Source: Thermoplasmata archaeon
GTDB lineage: Archaea > Thermoplasmatota > Thermoplasmata > Lutacidiplasmatales > UBA184
Length of the DNA: 37,266 nt
Direction of reading: 5' to 3'
Assembly: GCA_022749845.1 (NCBI GenBank)
Contig: JAKIWX010000008.1
Span: 1 to 37,266 of the forward strand
Shown here: piece after piece, positions 16,605 to 24,106 of the stretch
Numbering within the stretch: position 1 is the first letter of the stretch
Layout: the number at the start of each line of letters is the position of its first letter
Notes under the pieces: generated by a model
What the model saw: only the letters and a program-made list of their open reading frames with translations
Database searches by the model: none
Told to the model about the DNA's origin: nothing
Position numbers and translations under genes: made by a program

Positions 16605-18227
16605 ATGGCAAGCGCGAGCGCCGACGAGGGGAACGGACCGGCGAGCCCGCCTACGCGGCGCGGGCGGGTGTGGCCGGGCCTCTACAACCGGAGCCTGAAC
16701 TACCTCTGGGATTACCTCGAGAGCCGCACCCACATCTCGAAGTGGCCGTACCGCCCCCAGCCGGAGTTCAGCTTCAATCCGTCGTACTGGACGGGGGCGT
16801 TCGTCGCGGTCGCCTTCATGCTCCAGGTCCTGACGGGCATGCTGCTCCTCTTCTACTACAACCCGTCGACCGCCGCCACCTCGACCGGCGGCCCGCCCCA
16901 AGCCTGGGCGTCCACGCAATACATCATCCAGACGACCCCGTTCGGCTGGCTCCTCCTGAGCAGCCACCTGTACGGGGCGTACGCCGTGATCCTGCTCGCC
17001 TTCGTCCACTTCTACCGGGGATTCTACACGGGCGTCTACAAGCGCCCGCGGGAGCTTTCCTGGATGCTCGGCACGGTGCTCCTCATCGGCATGCTCGGGA
17101 TGGGATTCACGGGCTACCTCCTTCCGTACACCGCGCTCTCCGTCGGGGCGACCGACGTCGGCCTCGCGCTGGTGGGCTCCGTCCCCGTGCTGGGCCCGAT
17201 ACTCACGCCGCTCCTCGAGGGGAACGGGACCTACCAGGGGCTCCTGTCCCGGGTGTTCGCGCTCCACGTCGTCCTGATCCCGCTCGTCCTTCTCACCCTG
17301 CTCTACGTACATGTTACCCTCTTCGAGTCGCACGGGATCGGGCCGCGGGCGAGCAGCGACCCCCGGGCGAAACGCGTGCTAACTCCGGCGGACGACCGGA
17401 AGCTCGGGAGTTGGTTCCCGCGGGTGTTCCTCTACATGATGAAGTGGGGGCTCGTCTACGTCGGGGCGCTCCTCGTCATCTCCTCCGCGTTCCTCGTCGC
17501 CCTGCCCGCAGCCTTCGGCTCGCAGAACCAGGGCGGGGCCTCCCCCGAGCCCGACTGGTACTTCCTGTGGCTGTACAAGGTGGCGGACTTCCAGTACGTC
17601 ACCCCCACGGTCGCCGTCCTCCTCGTAGGGCTCCTCGCGGCGTTCGTCCTGCTCCTTCCCTGGATCGAGGCGGTCGTGGGCCGGGCGGTCCCCCGGCTCC
17701 ACAATCTCCGTACCCACCCGCGCGACCGGCCCTTTGCCCTCTTCACCGCGACGTACCTGCTCTCCTTCTTCGCGCTCATGACCGTCTGGGGCGGCGTCAT
17801 GCCCGGAACGACCATTCCGGCGCGGATGTACGGGTCGTACCTCGGCACCCTCGCGCTCGTCGATGGCCTCGTCATCGCCTTCTTCTACCTGCGCTACCGC
17901 AGGAAATACCTCGCTCGGCTCCGGGCCGCAGCGGGGCTCGCGACCTCCGCTCCGCCGCGCCCCGCTCCGCTCGCGCGGCCCAGCACCGCGCCGGCCGCTC
18001 GCCCCGTCCCCCTCCGATTCTGGGACGGCTCAAACGCAATGGTCGTGATGACCCTCTCCGGACTCCTCCTCCCACTCGCCTTCATCCTCGACCAGAGGGT
18101 GTACGTAGGCGCCGGCAACGAGGAGGCGTTTGGGATTGCGACGGCGGTGATGGCCTTCGCGCTCGCCGGGATGGTGCACGTGACCGAGCGAGCCCTCTTC
18201 CGGCGGCGCATGCTCACGCTCGCCTGA
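16605..18227 (+). CDS. Cytochrome b, b6-like, with fused subunit-IV-like half and C-terminal extension
   Basis: A 540-residue integral membrane protein, the quinol-oxidising core of a bc-type complex. The four heme-b histidines are H121 and H135 (spacing 14) and H221 and H236 (spacing 15); the 15-residue step is the b6 pattern rather than the mitochondrial one. The quinol-site motif appears as P316-D-W-Y-F320, the subunit IV form, in the same chain, so both halves are fused. Residues after about 430 add a Pro/Ala-rich linker and two or three further helices not found in classical cytochrome b. It starts one base after the Rieske stop. No cytochrome c1 or f gene is present nearby, so the electron acceptor must be another protein, possibly the cupredoxin. 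Confidence 0.92.
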   Translation: MASASADEGNGPASPPTRRGRVWPGLYNRSLNYLWDYLESRTHISKWPYRPQPEFSFNPSYWTGAFVAVAFMLQVLTGMLLLFYYNPSTAATSTGGPPQAWASTQYIIQTTPFGWLLLSSHLYGAYAVILLAFVHFYRGFYTGVYKRPRELSWMLGTVLLIGMLGMGFTGYLLPYTALSVGATDVGLALVGSVPVLGPILTPLLEGNGTYQGLLSRVFALHVVLIPLVLLTLLYVHVTLFESHGIGPRASSDPRAKRVLTPADDRKLGSWFPRVFLYMMKWGLVYVGALLVISSAFLVALPAAFGSQNQGGASPEPDWYFLWLYKVADFQYVTPTVAVLLVGLLAAFVLLLPWIEAVVGRAVPRLHNLRTHPRDRPFALFTATYLLSFFALMTVWGGVMPGTTIPARMYGSYLGTLALVDGLVIAFFYLRYRRKYLARLRAAAGLATSAPPRPAPLARPSTAPAARPVPLRFWDGSNAMVVMTLSGLLLPLAFILDQRVYVGAGNEEAFGIATAVMAFALAGMVHVTERALFRRRMLTLA

Positions 18228-18333
18228 GCGCCCCGGGGATTCGACGACCTCCCGGGACGGAGGACCGCCGTGAGAAGGCGGGACCCGCACCGTGCGTCGT
18301 GCCCGGCGCGCCTAGGAGTCGGTGAGAAGGGAG

Positions 18334-18407
18334 TGCGGGCACCGGGATTTGAACCCGAGTTATAGACTTGGCAAGCCTATGTGATAACCAGACTACACTA
18401 TGCCCGC
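18334..18407 (-). tRNA. tRNA-Gly (GCC)
   Basis: Read on the minus strand, the 74-nt gene has a perfect 7-bp acceptor stem (gcgggca with tgcccgc), a D arm, a 5-bp anticodon stem (taggc/gtcta) around loop ttGCCaa, and a T arm cggg-ttcaaat-cccg. The anticodon GCC decodes glycine. The discriminator is A at 18334 and CCA is not encoded. There is no intron in the anticodon loop. Confidence 0.93.
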
Positions 18408-18451
18408 GCCAGTCGGCGAAGACCCATCCGCGTCCGCTGAATTGAGGGAGG

Positions 18452-18459
18452 GTTTAAAG
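18452..18459 (-). promoter_or_regulatory. tRNA-Gly TATA box
   Basis: On the minus strand the box reads ctttaaac, about 45 nt upstream of the mature tRNA 5' end. It predicts a short 5' leader removed by RNase P. Confidence 0.5.
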
Positions 18460-18778
18460 ACCACCGCCCGCGGCGCCCGTGTCTCGGTCCCGAGCGAGTT
18501 CGCGCCTCCGCTCCGGGGAGCCGCTCAACATTGCGCGTGCTTCCCCAGGTGAGTAAGGGGACGGGCGGTTCTCCCCTGCGAAGCCGGGCCGGCGCTCTCG
18601 AATTCTGCCCGGCGGTAGCCGCCCGTGCTGCGGAGCGGCGCACTCCGTCCGCAAACCCTCATACCACGGTCGGCCGTCCGTCCTCCGGGAGAGTCTCACG
18701 AGAGAAGAGCGCGCGATCGGACCCGCAGGGAACGCCTCCGGCGGCTCGTCGAGCTCCGACACCGGGGATGCCGTCCTC
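18460..18778 (+). other. Intergenic stretch without a supported gene
   Basis: Beyond the tRNA promoter this region holds only short Arg/Ser/Pro-rich open frames that look like GC-rich noise. A weak AT-poorer TATA candidate, ctcatacc (18658-18665), could serve the regulator gene at 18779. The reading frame of that regulator is open upstream without an ATG/GTG/TTG start. Confidence 0.4.
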
Positions 18779-19111
18779 GTGGCGCTCGGAGATCCCCCGA
18801 GCCGACAGATCCTCCTCGAGCTCGTAGCGCGGGAGCAGGATGTGCACTCCCTCGTGATCCGGACGGGTCTCCCGCAGAGCTCGGTGTACCGCAAGCTCAA
18901 GGAGCTCGAGGCGAACGAACTCGTCCGGGTCAGCCGCTACGCCTTCACCGAGGAAGGGAGGAAGGTCGAGGTGTACCGTAGCCGGCTTCGCGAGGTCCGG
19001 ATCGAGCTGAGGAGCGGCGGCCTCAAGGTCGAGGTCATTCCCGCGGAGGACTCCGCCTATCGGCTCGGCCGGATGTGGGAACAGCTCCGGGGAGTGGAGG
19101 CCGTCGAATGA
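18779..19111 (+). CDS. Winged-helix (ArsR-like) transcription regulator
   Basis: A 110-residue DNA-binding protein. It opens on LGDPPSRQILLELV, helix 1 of an ArsR-type winged helix, then a second helix and the recognition helix TGLPQSSVYRKLKELEANELV (about 28-48), followed by a two-strand wing and a charged C-terminal helix. There are no metal-binding cysteines, so ligand sensing is not obvious. The start is GTG 18779, which removes little or none of helix 1; the frame is open upstream but lacks a usual start codon. The stop overlaps the next start as ATGA. The pairing with a DUF7521-like membrane protein recurs in archaea and suggests the regulator and membrane protein work together. Confidence 0.8.
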   Translation: MALGDPPSRQILLELVAREQDVHSLVIRTGLPQSSVYRKLKELEANELVRVSRYAFTEEGRKVEVYRSRLREVRIELRSGGLKVEVIPAEDSAYRLGRMWEQLRGVEAVE

Positions 19112-19389
19112 TCGATTCTCTCACGGCCCTTCGGGGACTCGAGGGGTTGATCCTCGTCGTCGGATCGGTCATCGCCGTCCAGAGCTTCCGCGCCTACCTC
19201 CGGACGCGCGAGGCCTCGCTCGTCTACCTTGGCCTAGGGTTCCTTCTCATCTCCCTCGCGGCCGGCTCCGCGGGGGTCCTCTACGAGCTCGTCACCCACG
19301 ACCTCCTCACGGCCTGGATCGCCAGCTCGGCGTTCGACGCCGCGGGGTTCCTCGTCATCCTCTACTCGATTCATCGCAAGGCCGCGTAG
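19108..19389 (+). CDS. DUF7521-like small membrane protein
   Basis: A 93-residue protein with three predicted membrane helices (about 7-25, 35-58 and 65-88) separated by short Arg-bearing turns, including SFRAYLRTREASLVYLGLGF. The pattern matches the small DUF7521 proteins encoded directly after a winged-helix regulator in many archaea, especially haloarchaea. The function is unknown; a membrane sensor partner for the regulator is the usual guess. ATG 19108 overlaps the regulator stop, so translation is coupled. Confidence 0.75.
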   Translation: MIDSLTALRGLEGLILVVGSVIAVQSFRAYLRTREASLVYLGLGFLLISLAAGSAGVLYELVTHDLLTAWIASSAFDAAGFLVILYSIHRKAA

Positions 19390-19453
19390 CGCGGACCACC
19401 GGACGCTCCCACCTCCACTCGCGCGGAGCCGCAGCCGTTGGAATGCGGGCTTG

Positions 19454-20278
19454 TCACTGGCAGGTGTAGCCGCCGTCGATGACGAGCTCAGAGCCGGTCA
19501 TGAACGAGGAGGCATCCGAGAGGAGGAACACCACGCCGCTCGCGATCTCCTCCGCCGTGCCCACGCGTCCCATCGGGTGAAGGCGGCGCAGCTGGTCGTA
19601 CACCGCGGCGGGGTCGCCGAGCGACTTCGCGTAGTTCTGCACCATGGGCGTGTCGATGAATCCGGGATGGACCGAATTCACCCGGATCCCCTCCTTCGCG
19701 TACAGGAGGGCGTCGGTCTTGGTCATGAGCCGGACCGCGCCCTTGCTTGCGTGGTAGGGCGGGACGTCGGGCGCGCTCACGAGCCCGTAGATCGAGGAGA
19801 GGTTCACAATCGACCCCGAGCGGTTGGGGAGCATCTGCCGGAGGGCGTACTTGGTGCAGAAGAACACTCCCTTGAGGTTCACGCTCAGCACGCGGTCCCA
19901 GTCCGCCTCCTCGAGCTCGTGCGTCGGGCGGTTCGCGCCGGCGATTCCGGCGTTGTTGACGAGCCCGTAGAGCGGGCCGAGCTGCGTCTGGACGAGCGCG
20001 AAGGCATCCCGCACGTTCGTCTCTTGCGCGACATCGAGTCGGTAGAACTTCGCTTCGCCGCCCGCGCGCACGATCTCGCTCACGGTCCGTTCGCCCTCCG
20101 CTTCCGCGATATCGCAGACGGCGACCTTCGCGCCCCCCCGGGCGGCCAGGACCGCGCACGCCCGGCCGATCCCCATCGCGGCGCCCGTGACGGCAACGAC
20201 TCGCCCTTCGAGCTGCCGGGGTCCCTGGCCCAAGGGGGGCCGGCCGAGCCGTCCCTCGGACTCCTGCTTCGGGCTCAT
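19454..20278 (-). CDS. Short-chain dehydrogenase/reductase (SDR)
   Basis: A 274-residue classical SDR oxidoreductase. The Rossmann fold shows TGAAMGIG (31-38), D56 at the end of beta strand 2 (preference for NAD(H)), D82 in RLDV, and NNAG (108-111). The catalytic set is S162 in NLSSIYG with Y175-x3-K179. The C terminus ends in the family's SELVIDGGY. The substrate cannot be read from sequence; cyclic or secondary alcohols are usual. About 23 residues precede the fold. I chose ATG 20278 because an upstream in-frame extension would run through the DoxX gene. It lies 17 nt after the DoxX stop, so the two are an operon. Confidence 0.9.
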   Translation of the reverse strand: MSPKQESEGRLGRPPLGQGPRQLEGRVVAVTGAAMGIGRACAVLAARGGAKVAVCDIAEAEGERTVSEIVRAGGEAKFYRLDVAQETNVRDAFALVQTQLGPLYGLVNNAGIAGANRPTHELEEADWDRVLSVNLKGVFFCTKYALRQMLPNRSGSIVNLSSIYGLVSAPDVPPYHASKGAVRLMTKTDALLYAKEGIRVNSVHPGFIDTPMVQNYAKSLGDPAAVYDQLRRLHPMGRVGTAEEIASGVVFLLSDASSFMTGSELVIDGGYTCQ

Positions 20279-20295
20279 CGTTCCCGTCTCCCCGC

Positions 20296-20997
20296 TCAGC
20301 CGACACCCGCCGAGCTGTTCGACTCGCTCGCAGCGGAGAGGCGCGGCACGTCGTTCCGGGGCCGGGTTGACCACGGGCTGAATTCCGCGAGGCGCGCCCA
20401 GGAGGGAAAGCGTCCCTCGATGTAGTAGTCCAAGCTGTAGCGGCTCACTCCGTAGACCGAGTTGAAGACGATCAGCGCGAGGAAGAGGAGGGCGTAGATC
20501 ACGCCGGCCCCAACGTCGGTGCCGCCGGCTCCGGGAGAGTACGGGCCACCGAACCCCTCGGGGACCGCCCAGATGAGCAGGCTCAGCGCGACCCCGGCCA
20601 CGTACGCGACCTTCCGGAGCAGTCCTGCGACGACGGCGATCCCGAGAGCGAGCTCGAGGATCCCGACCGTGTACACGATCAGGGACGGGTTCCCATTCGC
20701 CTGGGTGACCCAGAAGGAGTACCATCCCGAGAGCCAGCTGGGAGCGTTTCCGGCCGCGGTCTGGACCGCGGCGGGGAAGCTGTTGACGAAACCGGAGGTA
20801 AACTTGAGCGCCCCGTCGACGAGCCACACCAACCCGAACGCAATGCGAAACAGGCTCTTGAGACTCCGAGCGTTGCGGGCCCACCAGTTCTCGGCGCCGT
20901 GTCCGACCGTGCTTGGTTCGACCATGTTGATCACTAGGAAGGGAGAACCCGGAACCGGCCCTAAAAGCCACGTGCGTTTCTCAGCCATGATTCCCAT
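20296..20997 (-). CDS. DoxX-family membrane protein
   Basis: A 233-residue protein with four to five membrane helices and the DoxX/DoxD arrangement: FRIAFGLVWLVDGALKF in the first helix, then VGILELALGIAVVAGLLRKVAYVAG, and LLFLALIVFN near the end. DoxD-like subunits in archaea belong to thiosulfate:quinone oxidoreductase, while DoxX proteins elsewhere have redox-linked roles; no DoxA partner is encoded here. ATG 20997 is used; ATG 20988 is also possible. It shares a TATA box with the divergent trmI gene and precedes an SDR in the same operon, which suggests a link to quinone or NAD redox chemistry (inference). Confidence 0.8.
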   Translation of the reverse strand: MGIMAEKRTWLLGPVPGSPFLVINMVEPSTVGHGAENWWARNARSLKSLFRIAFGLVWLVDGALKFTSGFVNSFPAAVQTAAGNAPSWLSGWYSFWVTQANGNPSLIVYTVGILELALGIAVVAGLLRKVAYVAGVALSLLIWAVPEGFGGPYSPGAGGTDVGAGVIYALLFLALIVFNSVYGVSRYSLDYYIEGRFPSWARLAEFSPWSTRPRNDVPRLSAASESNSSAGVG

Positions 20998-21028
20998 CTC
21001 TGAGAAAGGGCCGCCCCGCCCGGCCGCA

Positions 21029-21036
21029 CCTTAAGT
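21029..21036. promoter_or_regulatory. Shared TATA box between doxX and trmI
   Basis: The sequence ccttaagt contains the palindromic ttaa core and is the only AT-rich element in the gap. It sits about 34 nt from doxX ATG 20997 and about 40 nt from trmI GTG 21074, so it may drive both directions. Confidence 0.45.
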
Positions 21037-21073
21037 CGGGAGGGCGTACTCCTTGAACCTCGGGGTTGGCAGG

Positions 21074-21856
21074 GTGTCGGAGGAGCTGTTGCGGGAGGGG
21101 GAGACGGTCCTCCTCTGGCACTCCGAGACCGATTCGGTGCTGCTGCCGCTCCGGAGCGGTCCTCATTCGGTGCCGGGCCGGGGGGTGGTCGACCTGGCTG
21201 CGGTCATCGGAAAGCCTCCGGGGGAAGTATACCGCTGGGCGGGGGCGAACTTCCGGGTCCTCCGGCCCTCGCTTGGAGACCGACTCGCTGCCCTTCGTCG
21301 GAAGGCCCAGATTGTCACCCCCAAGGATGCGGCCCAGATGCTCTTTCTCGCGGGAGTACTTCCGGGAGCGCGCATCGCGGAGGCTGGAAGCGGAAGTGGT
21401 TGGCTCACCGTCGTGCTGGCGTGCAGTGTGGGGGCCGCAGGACGGGTCCGTTCGTACGACCGGCGGCCGGAGTTCCTCGACTTCGCACGAGCGAATGTCG
21501 TAGCTGCCGGATACGGGGAGCGAGTTGAATTCGAGGAGCGGGACGTCGCAGCCTCCGGATTCGACCAGTCCGACTTCGATGCCATCCTCCTCGACCTGCC
21601 CGAGCCCTGGGAGGTCGTCGGCAAGTGTCGGGACGCGCTTCGACTGGGGGGCGGGCTCGCGACGTACACTCCGACCTACAACCAGCTCGAACGCACGGTC
21701 CGAGCGCTCCGCGAATCCGGCTTCCACCACATCGTGAGCGAGGAGCTCCTCCTTCGAACTCTCGAGGTGGGGGAAGGCGGCACACGTCCGGCGTTCGAGA
21801 TGCTCGGCCACACGGGGTTCCTCACGGGGGCGCGCTGGATGGGACCGTCGTGGTGA
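21074..21856 (+). CDS. trmI: tRNA (adenine-N1)-methyltransferase, TrmI type
   Basis: A 260-residue class I SAM methyltransferase of the archaeal/bacterial TrmI family, which makes m1A at position 57/58 in the tRNA T loop and acts as a tetramer. The small N-terminal beta domain contains REGETVLLW. The Rossmann part shows RKAQIVTPKDAAQ, the SAM loop AEAGSGSGW, and the catalytic-pocket motif LLDLPEPW, which is typical of this family. I preferred GTG 21074 over TTG 21053 because the TATA box at 21029 predicts transcription starting between them. The stop overlaps the following membrane gene as GTGA. Confidence 0.88.
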   Translation: MSEELLREGETVLLWHSETDSVLLPLRSGPHSVPGRGVVDLAAVIGKPPGEVYRWAGANFRVLRPSLGDRLAALRRKAQIVTPKDAAQMLFLAGVLPGARIAEAGSGSGWLTVVLACSVGAAGRVRSYDRRPEFLDFARANVVAAGYGERVEFEERDVAASGFDQSDFDAILLDLPEPWEVVGKCRDALRLGGGLATYTPTYNQLERTVRALRESGFHHIVSEELLLRTLEVGEGGTRPAFEMLGHTGFLTGARWMGPSW

Positions 21857-22608
21857 ACACCGCGCTCTCCATCGGCGGCCTCGCGGGCGTCCTCCTCTCG
21901 GGGGGATTCATCTACTGGCAGATCGGACGCTACGCGGCCCCCCAGGTTCCCGAGACGCTCTTCGACGAACGACGGCTCTTCATCGCCTACGCGGTCGGGC
22001 TCTTCGTCGGGGCGCCGCTCGTCTTCCCGTTCCTGTTCTACCTCTCCGCGCTCCGCAACGCCGCTCTCGACGTCGCGCTCCTTGATCTTCTGCTCCTCCT
22101 CGCCGGGACGGAGCTCGCGGCCTTCCTGCTGCGCCGAGCGCGCTACTTCGGCCAAGATGCGGCGGGACCGTTCTACGCTCTCGGCATGCGGGCCGGTGCG
22201 GCCGGTATCCTCGTGGTCGCGCTCGTGACCGGTGCCCTCAGCGCCGCCGCGCCGCCCGCTGCAGAGCTTCCGGTCGTGTTCGCCCAGGCTGTCGCGGTCG
22301 TGGCCGTCTCGACCGCGTCCGGGTACCTCGCGATCCGCCTCCCCGAGCGACAGGGGCTCCTCGCAGGTTCGCCCGTGGGTGCCGCGCTCTTCGCCGTCTT
22401 CGGTTACGTCCTCATCGGCGGGGCGGAGGTGCTGGATCCGGCGACGGGGTTCGCTTCGGCCGCGCTCGCCGTCGCGGGCAGCACGTGGGTGATCTTCCGG
22501 CTGCGCGACCTCGTACTCGGCCGCATCCCTCCGCCTTCGGGAGCCGCACCGAAGGCAGCGAGCCCTTCCGCCTACGGACGGCTCGAGCGCCGGACCGGCC
22601 CCGAGTAG
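21853..22608 (+). CDS. Polytopic membrane protein of unknown function
   Basis: A 251-residue protein with about seven hydrophobic helices, beginning with an N-terminal helix (about 5-22) and ending in a cytoplasmic tail rich in Pro, Arg and Ser. The segment RYAAPQVPETLFDERRLFIAYAVGLFVGAPLV is its most distinctive non-membrane portion. Similar polytopic proteins of unknown function occur widely in Euryarchaeota, but I recognise no domain. It starts at GTG 21853 (GTGA overlap with trmI); an adjacent GTG at 21850 would add one residue. Coupling to a tRNA modification gene may be only positional. Confidence 0.65.
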   Translation: MNTALSIGGLAGVLLSGGFIYWQIGRYAAPQVPETLFDERRLFIAYAVGLFVGAPLVFPFLFYLSALRNAALDVALLDLLLLLAGTELAAFLLRRARYFGQDAAGPFYALGMRAGAAGILVVALVTGALSAAAPPAAELPVVFAQAVAVVAVSTASGYLAIRLPERQGLLAGSPVGAALFAVFGYVLIGGAEVLDPATGFASAALAVAGSTWVIFRLRDLVLGRIPPPSGAAPKAASPSAYGRLERRTGPE

Positions 22609-22735
22609 GGCCTCCGGGCGCGACGGAAAGCGGTTTGACCCTCGCGCGGGTCCCCGAACGGCAGGCTCGACTGGGTGCCTACCGTTCCGGAGGGTCGCCT
22701 TCCGGCGCCAAAGCGCGCGGCCGACCGCACTCCTC

Positions 22736-24106
22736 ATGTCGGAACGGCTGCGCGCCCCCGGGACTGTGCGCCCTCGCCCGGCGCGGAGGGGCCGCCGCCC
22801 CGCCCGCGCAGCGAAGGCCGAGCGGGAGCGCCGGCGTCCCCGCAAGGAGCAGCTCGCCGAGCTCTCCACCGAACTCCAGTGGGTCCGTCCGGCGACCGAG
22901 GCGCCGCCGCCCCCGGCGAGAGTTCCCTTCCGGCGACTGCACGTCGTGATGGTGGGCTGGGAGTTCCCTCCGACCCACTCGGGAGGCCTCGGCGTCCATT
23001 CCTACGAGCTCGTCCGCGAGCTATCGCGGATGGGACACAGGGTGACCTTCCTCCTGCCGTTCCCCGGGGAGTACACGTCGGTCCCCGGCGTCGAGATCCT
23101 CTGGCCCGGCTCGGGCCGACGAGCGGGGCGGCCGCCCGTGGCGGCGCGGTGGAACGCGTACGACCGGCCCCTGTCGCGGGAGAGCGGGTTCCTCGAATCG
23201 GTCGAGTCGTTCACGGAGTGGGTCGCACGGTTCCGACCGTCGGCCCCGGTGGACGTGGTGCACGTCCACGACTGGTTTGGGACCGAAGGAGGATCGCGTC
23301 TCGCTCACCGGCTCGGCCGGCCGCTTGTGCTGACGATCCACTCCACGGAGTACGACCGGAGCCTCGGGCATCCGTGGGCGGACATCCTCGCCCGGGAGAC
23401 GCTCGGACTTCGCGAGGCGGAGCGTGTAATCGCGGTGAGCAAGCACCTGAAGCAGCAGCTCGTCGAGCGGTACCAGGTTCCCCCCGACCGGATCCGGGTG
23501 ATCTACAACGCGGTCCGGCCCCCGGAGCGCGTCGCGCGCATCTCACCGGAGCGACCGACCGTGCTCTACCTCGGACGCCTTGCGGCCATGAAAGGCGTCG
23601 ACACCTTTCTCCGGGCCGCCGCCCGGGCGACGCCCCAGCTCCCGAACGCCCTCTTCGTCGTGGCCGGGGAGGGGCCCGAGTACCCCCGCCTCCTCGCGCT
23701 CGCCGCCCACCTCGGCATCGCGGACCGCACCCTCTTCCTCGGCAAGGTGACGGACGAGGAGCGGACCGCCCTTCTCGCGCGCGCCGACGTCTTCGTGCTC
23801 CCGAGCGTCGTCGAGCCGTTCGGGATAGCCGCGCTCGAGGCGATGGCGGCCGGGGTGCCGACCATCCTGTCGAAGACGAGCGGGGTCGCGGAGGTGGCGG
23901 GGCACGCCTTCGCCGTCGACTTCTGGGACATCGATGAGTACGCAAGCCGCATCGCGGAGCTGCTCACCTACCCGGCGCTCCGCCGCACGATGGGCGACCT
24001 CGGCCGGGAGGAGGCGATGCGCACCGGGTGGGCGGAGCGCGCGGTCGAGACGGTGAGCGTCTACCTCGAGGTACTGGGCGTGGGCCGGCCGGGGGCGGGC
24101 CGGTGA
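22736..24106 (+). CDS. GT4-family glycosyltransferase (glycogen-synthase-like)
   Basis: A 456-residue GT-B glycosyltransferase. Catalytic sequence begins at VVMVGWEFPPTHSGGLGVHSYEL (about 71-92), whose GGLG loop binds the donor. The second Rossmann domain starts around VLYLGRLAAMKGVD, continues with VVAGEGPEY, and ends in the E360-PFGIAAL-E368 motif that holds the nucleotide sugar. An Arg/Pro-rich extension of about 60 residues precedes the fold; a downstream in-frame start is possible. The next gene encodes a GH57 enzyme overlapped as GTGA. In archaea this pairing is typical of alpha-glucan synthesis and remodelling, so glycogen or a related glucan is the best guess. Confidence 0.88.
   Translation: MSERLRAPGTVRPRPARRGRRPARAAKAERERRRPRKEQLAELSTELQWVRPATEAPPPPARVPFRRLHVVMVGWEFPPTHSGGLGVHSYELVRELSRMGHRVTFLLPFPGEYTSVPGVEILWPGSGRRAGRPPVAARWNAYDRPLSRESGFLESVESFTEWVARFRPSAPVDVVHVHDWFGTEGGSRLAHRLGRPLVLTIHSTEYDRSLGHPWADILARETLGLREAERVIAVSKHLKQQLVERYQVPPDRIRVIYNAVRPPERVARISPERPTVLYLGRLAAMKGVDTFLRAAARATPQLPNALFVVAGEGPEYPRLLALAAHLGIADRTLFLGKVTDEERTALLARADVFVLPSVVEPFGIAALEAMAAGVPTILSKTSGVAEVAGHAFAVDFWDIDEYASRIAELLTYPALRRTMGDLGREEAMRTGWAERAVETVSVYLEVLGVGRPGAGR

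Noticed and set aside
18531-18827. 98-codon plus-strand frame in the gap before the regulator
   Set aside because: Low-complexity Arg/Ser/Pro composition and overlap with the winged-helix gene in another frame.
20279-20971. In-frame upstream extension of the SDR gene to 505 codons
   Set aside because: The added sequence is the DoxX gene read in another frame; the SDR fold starts near ATG 20278.
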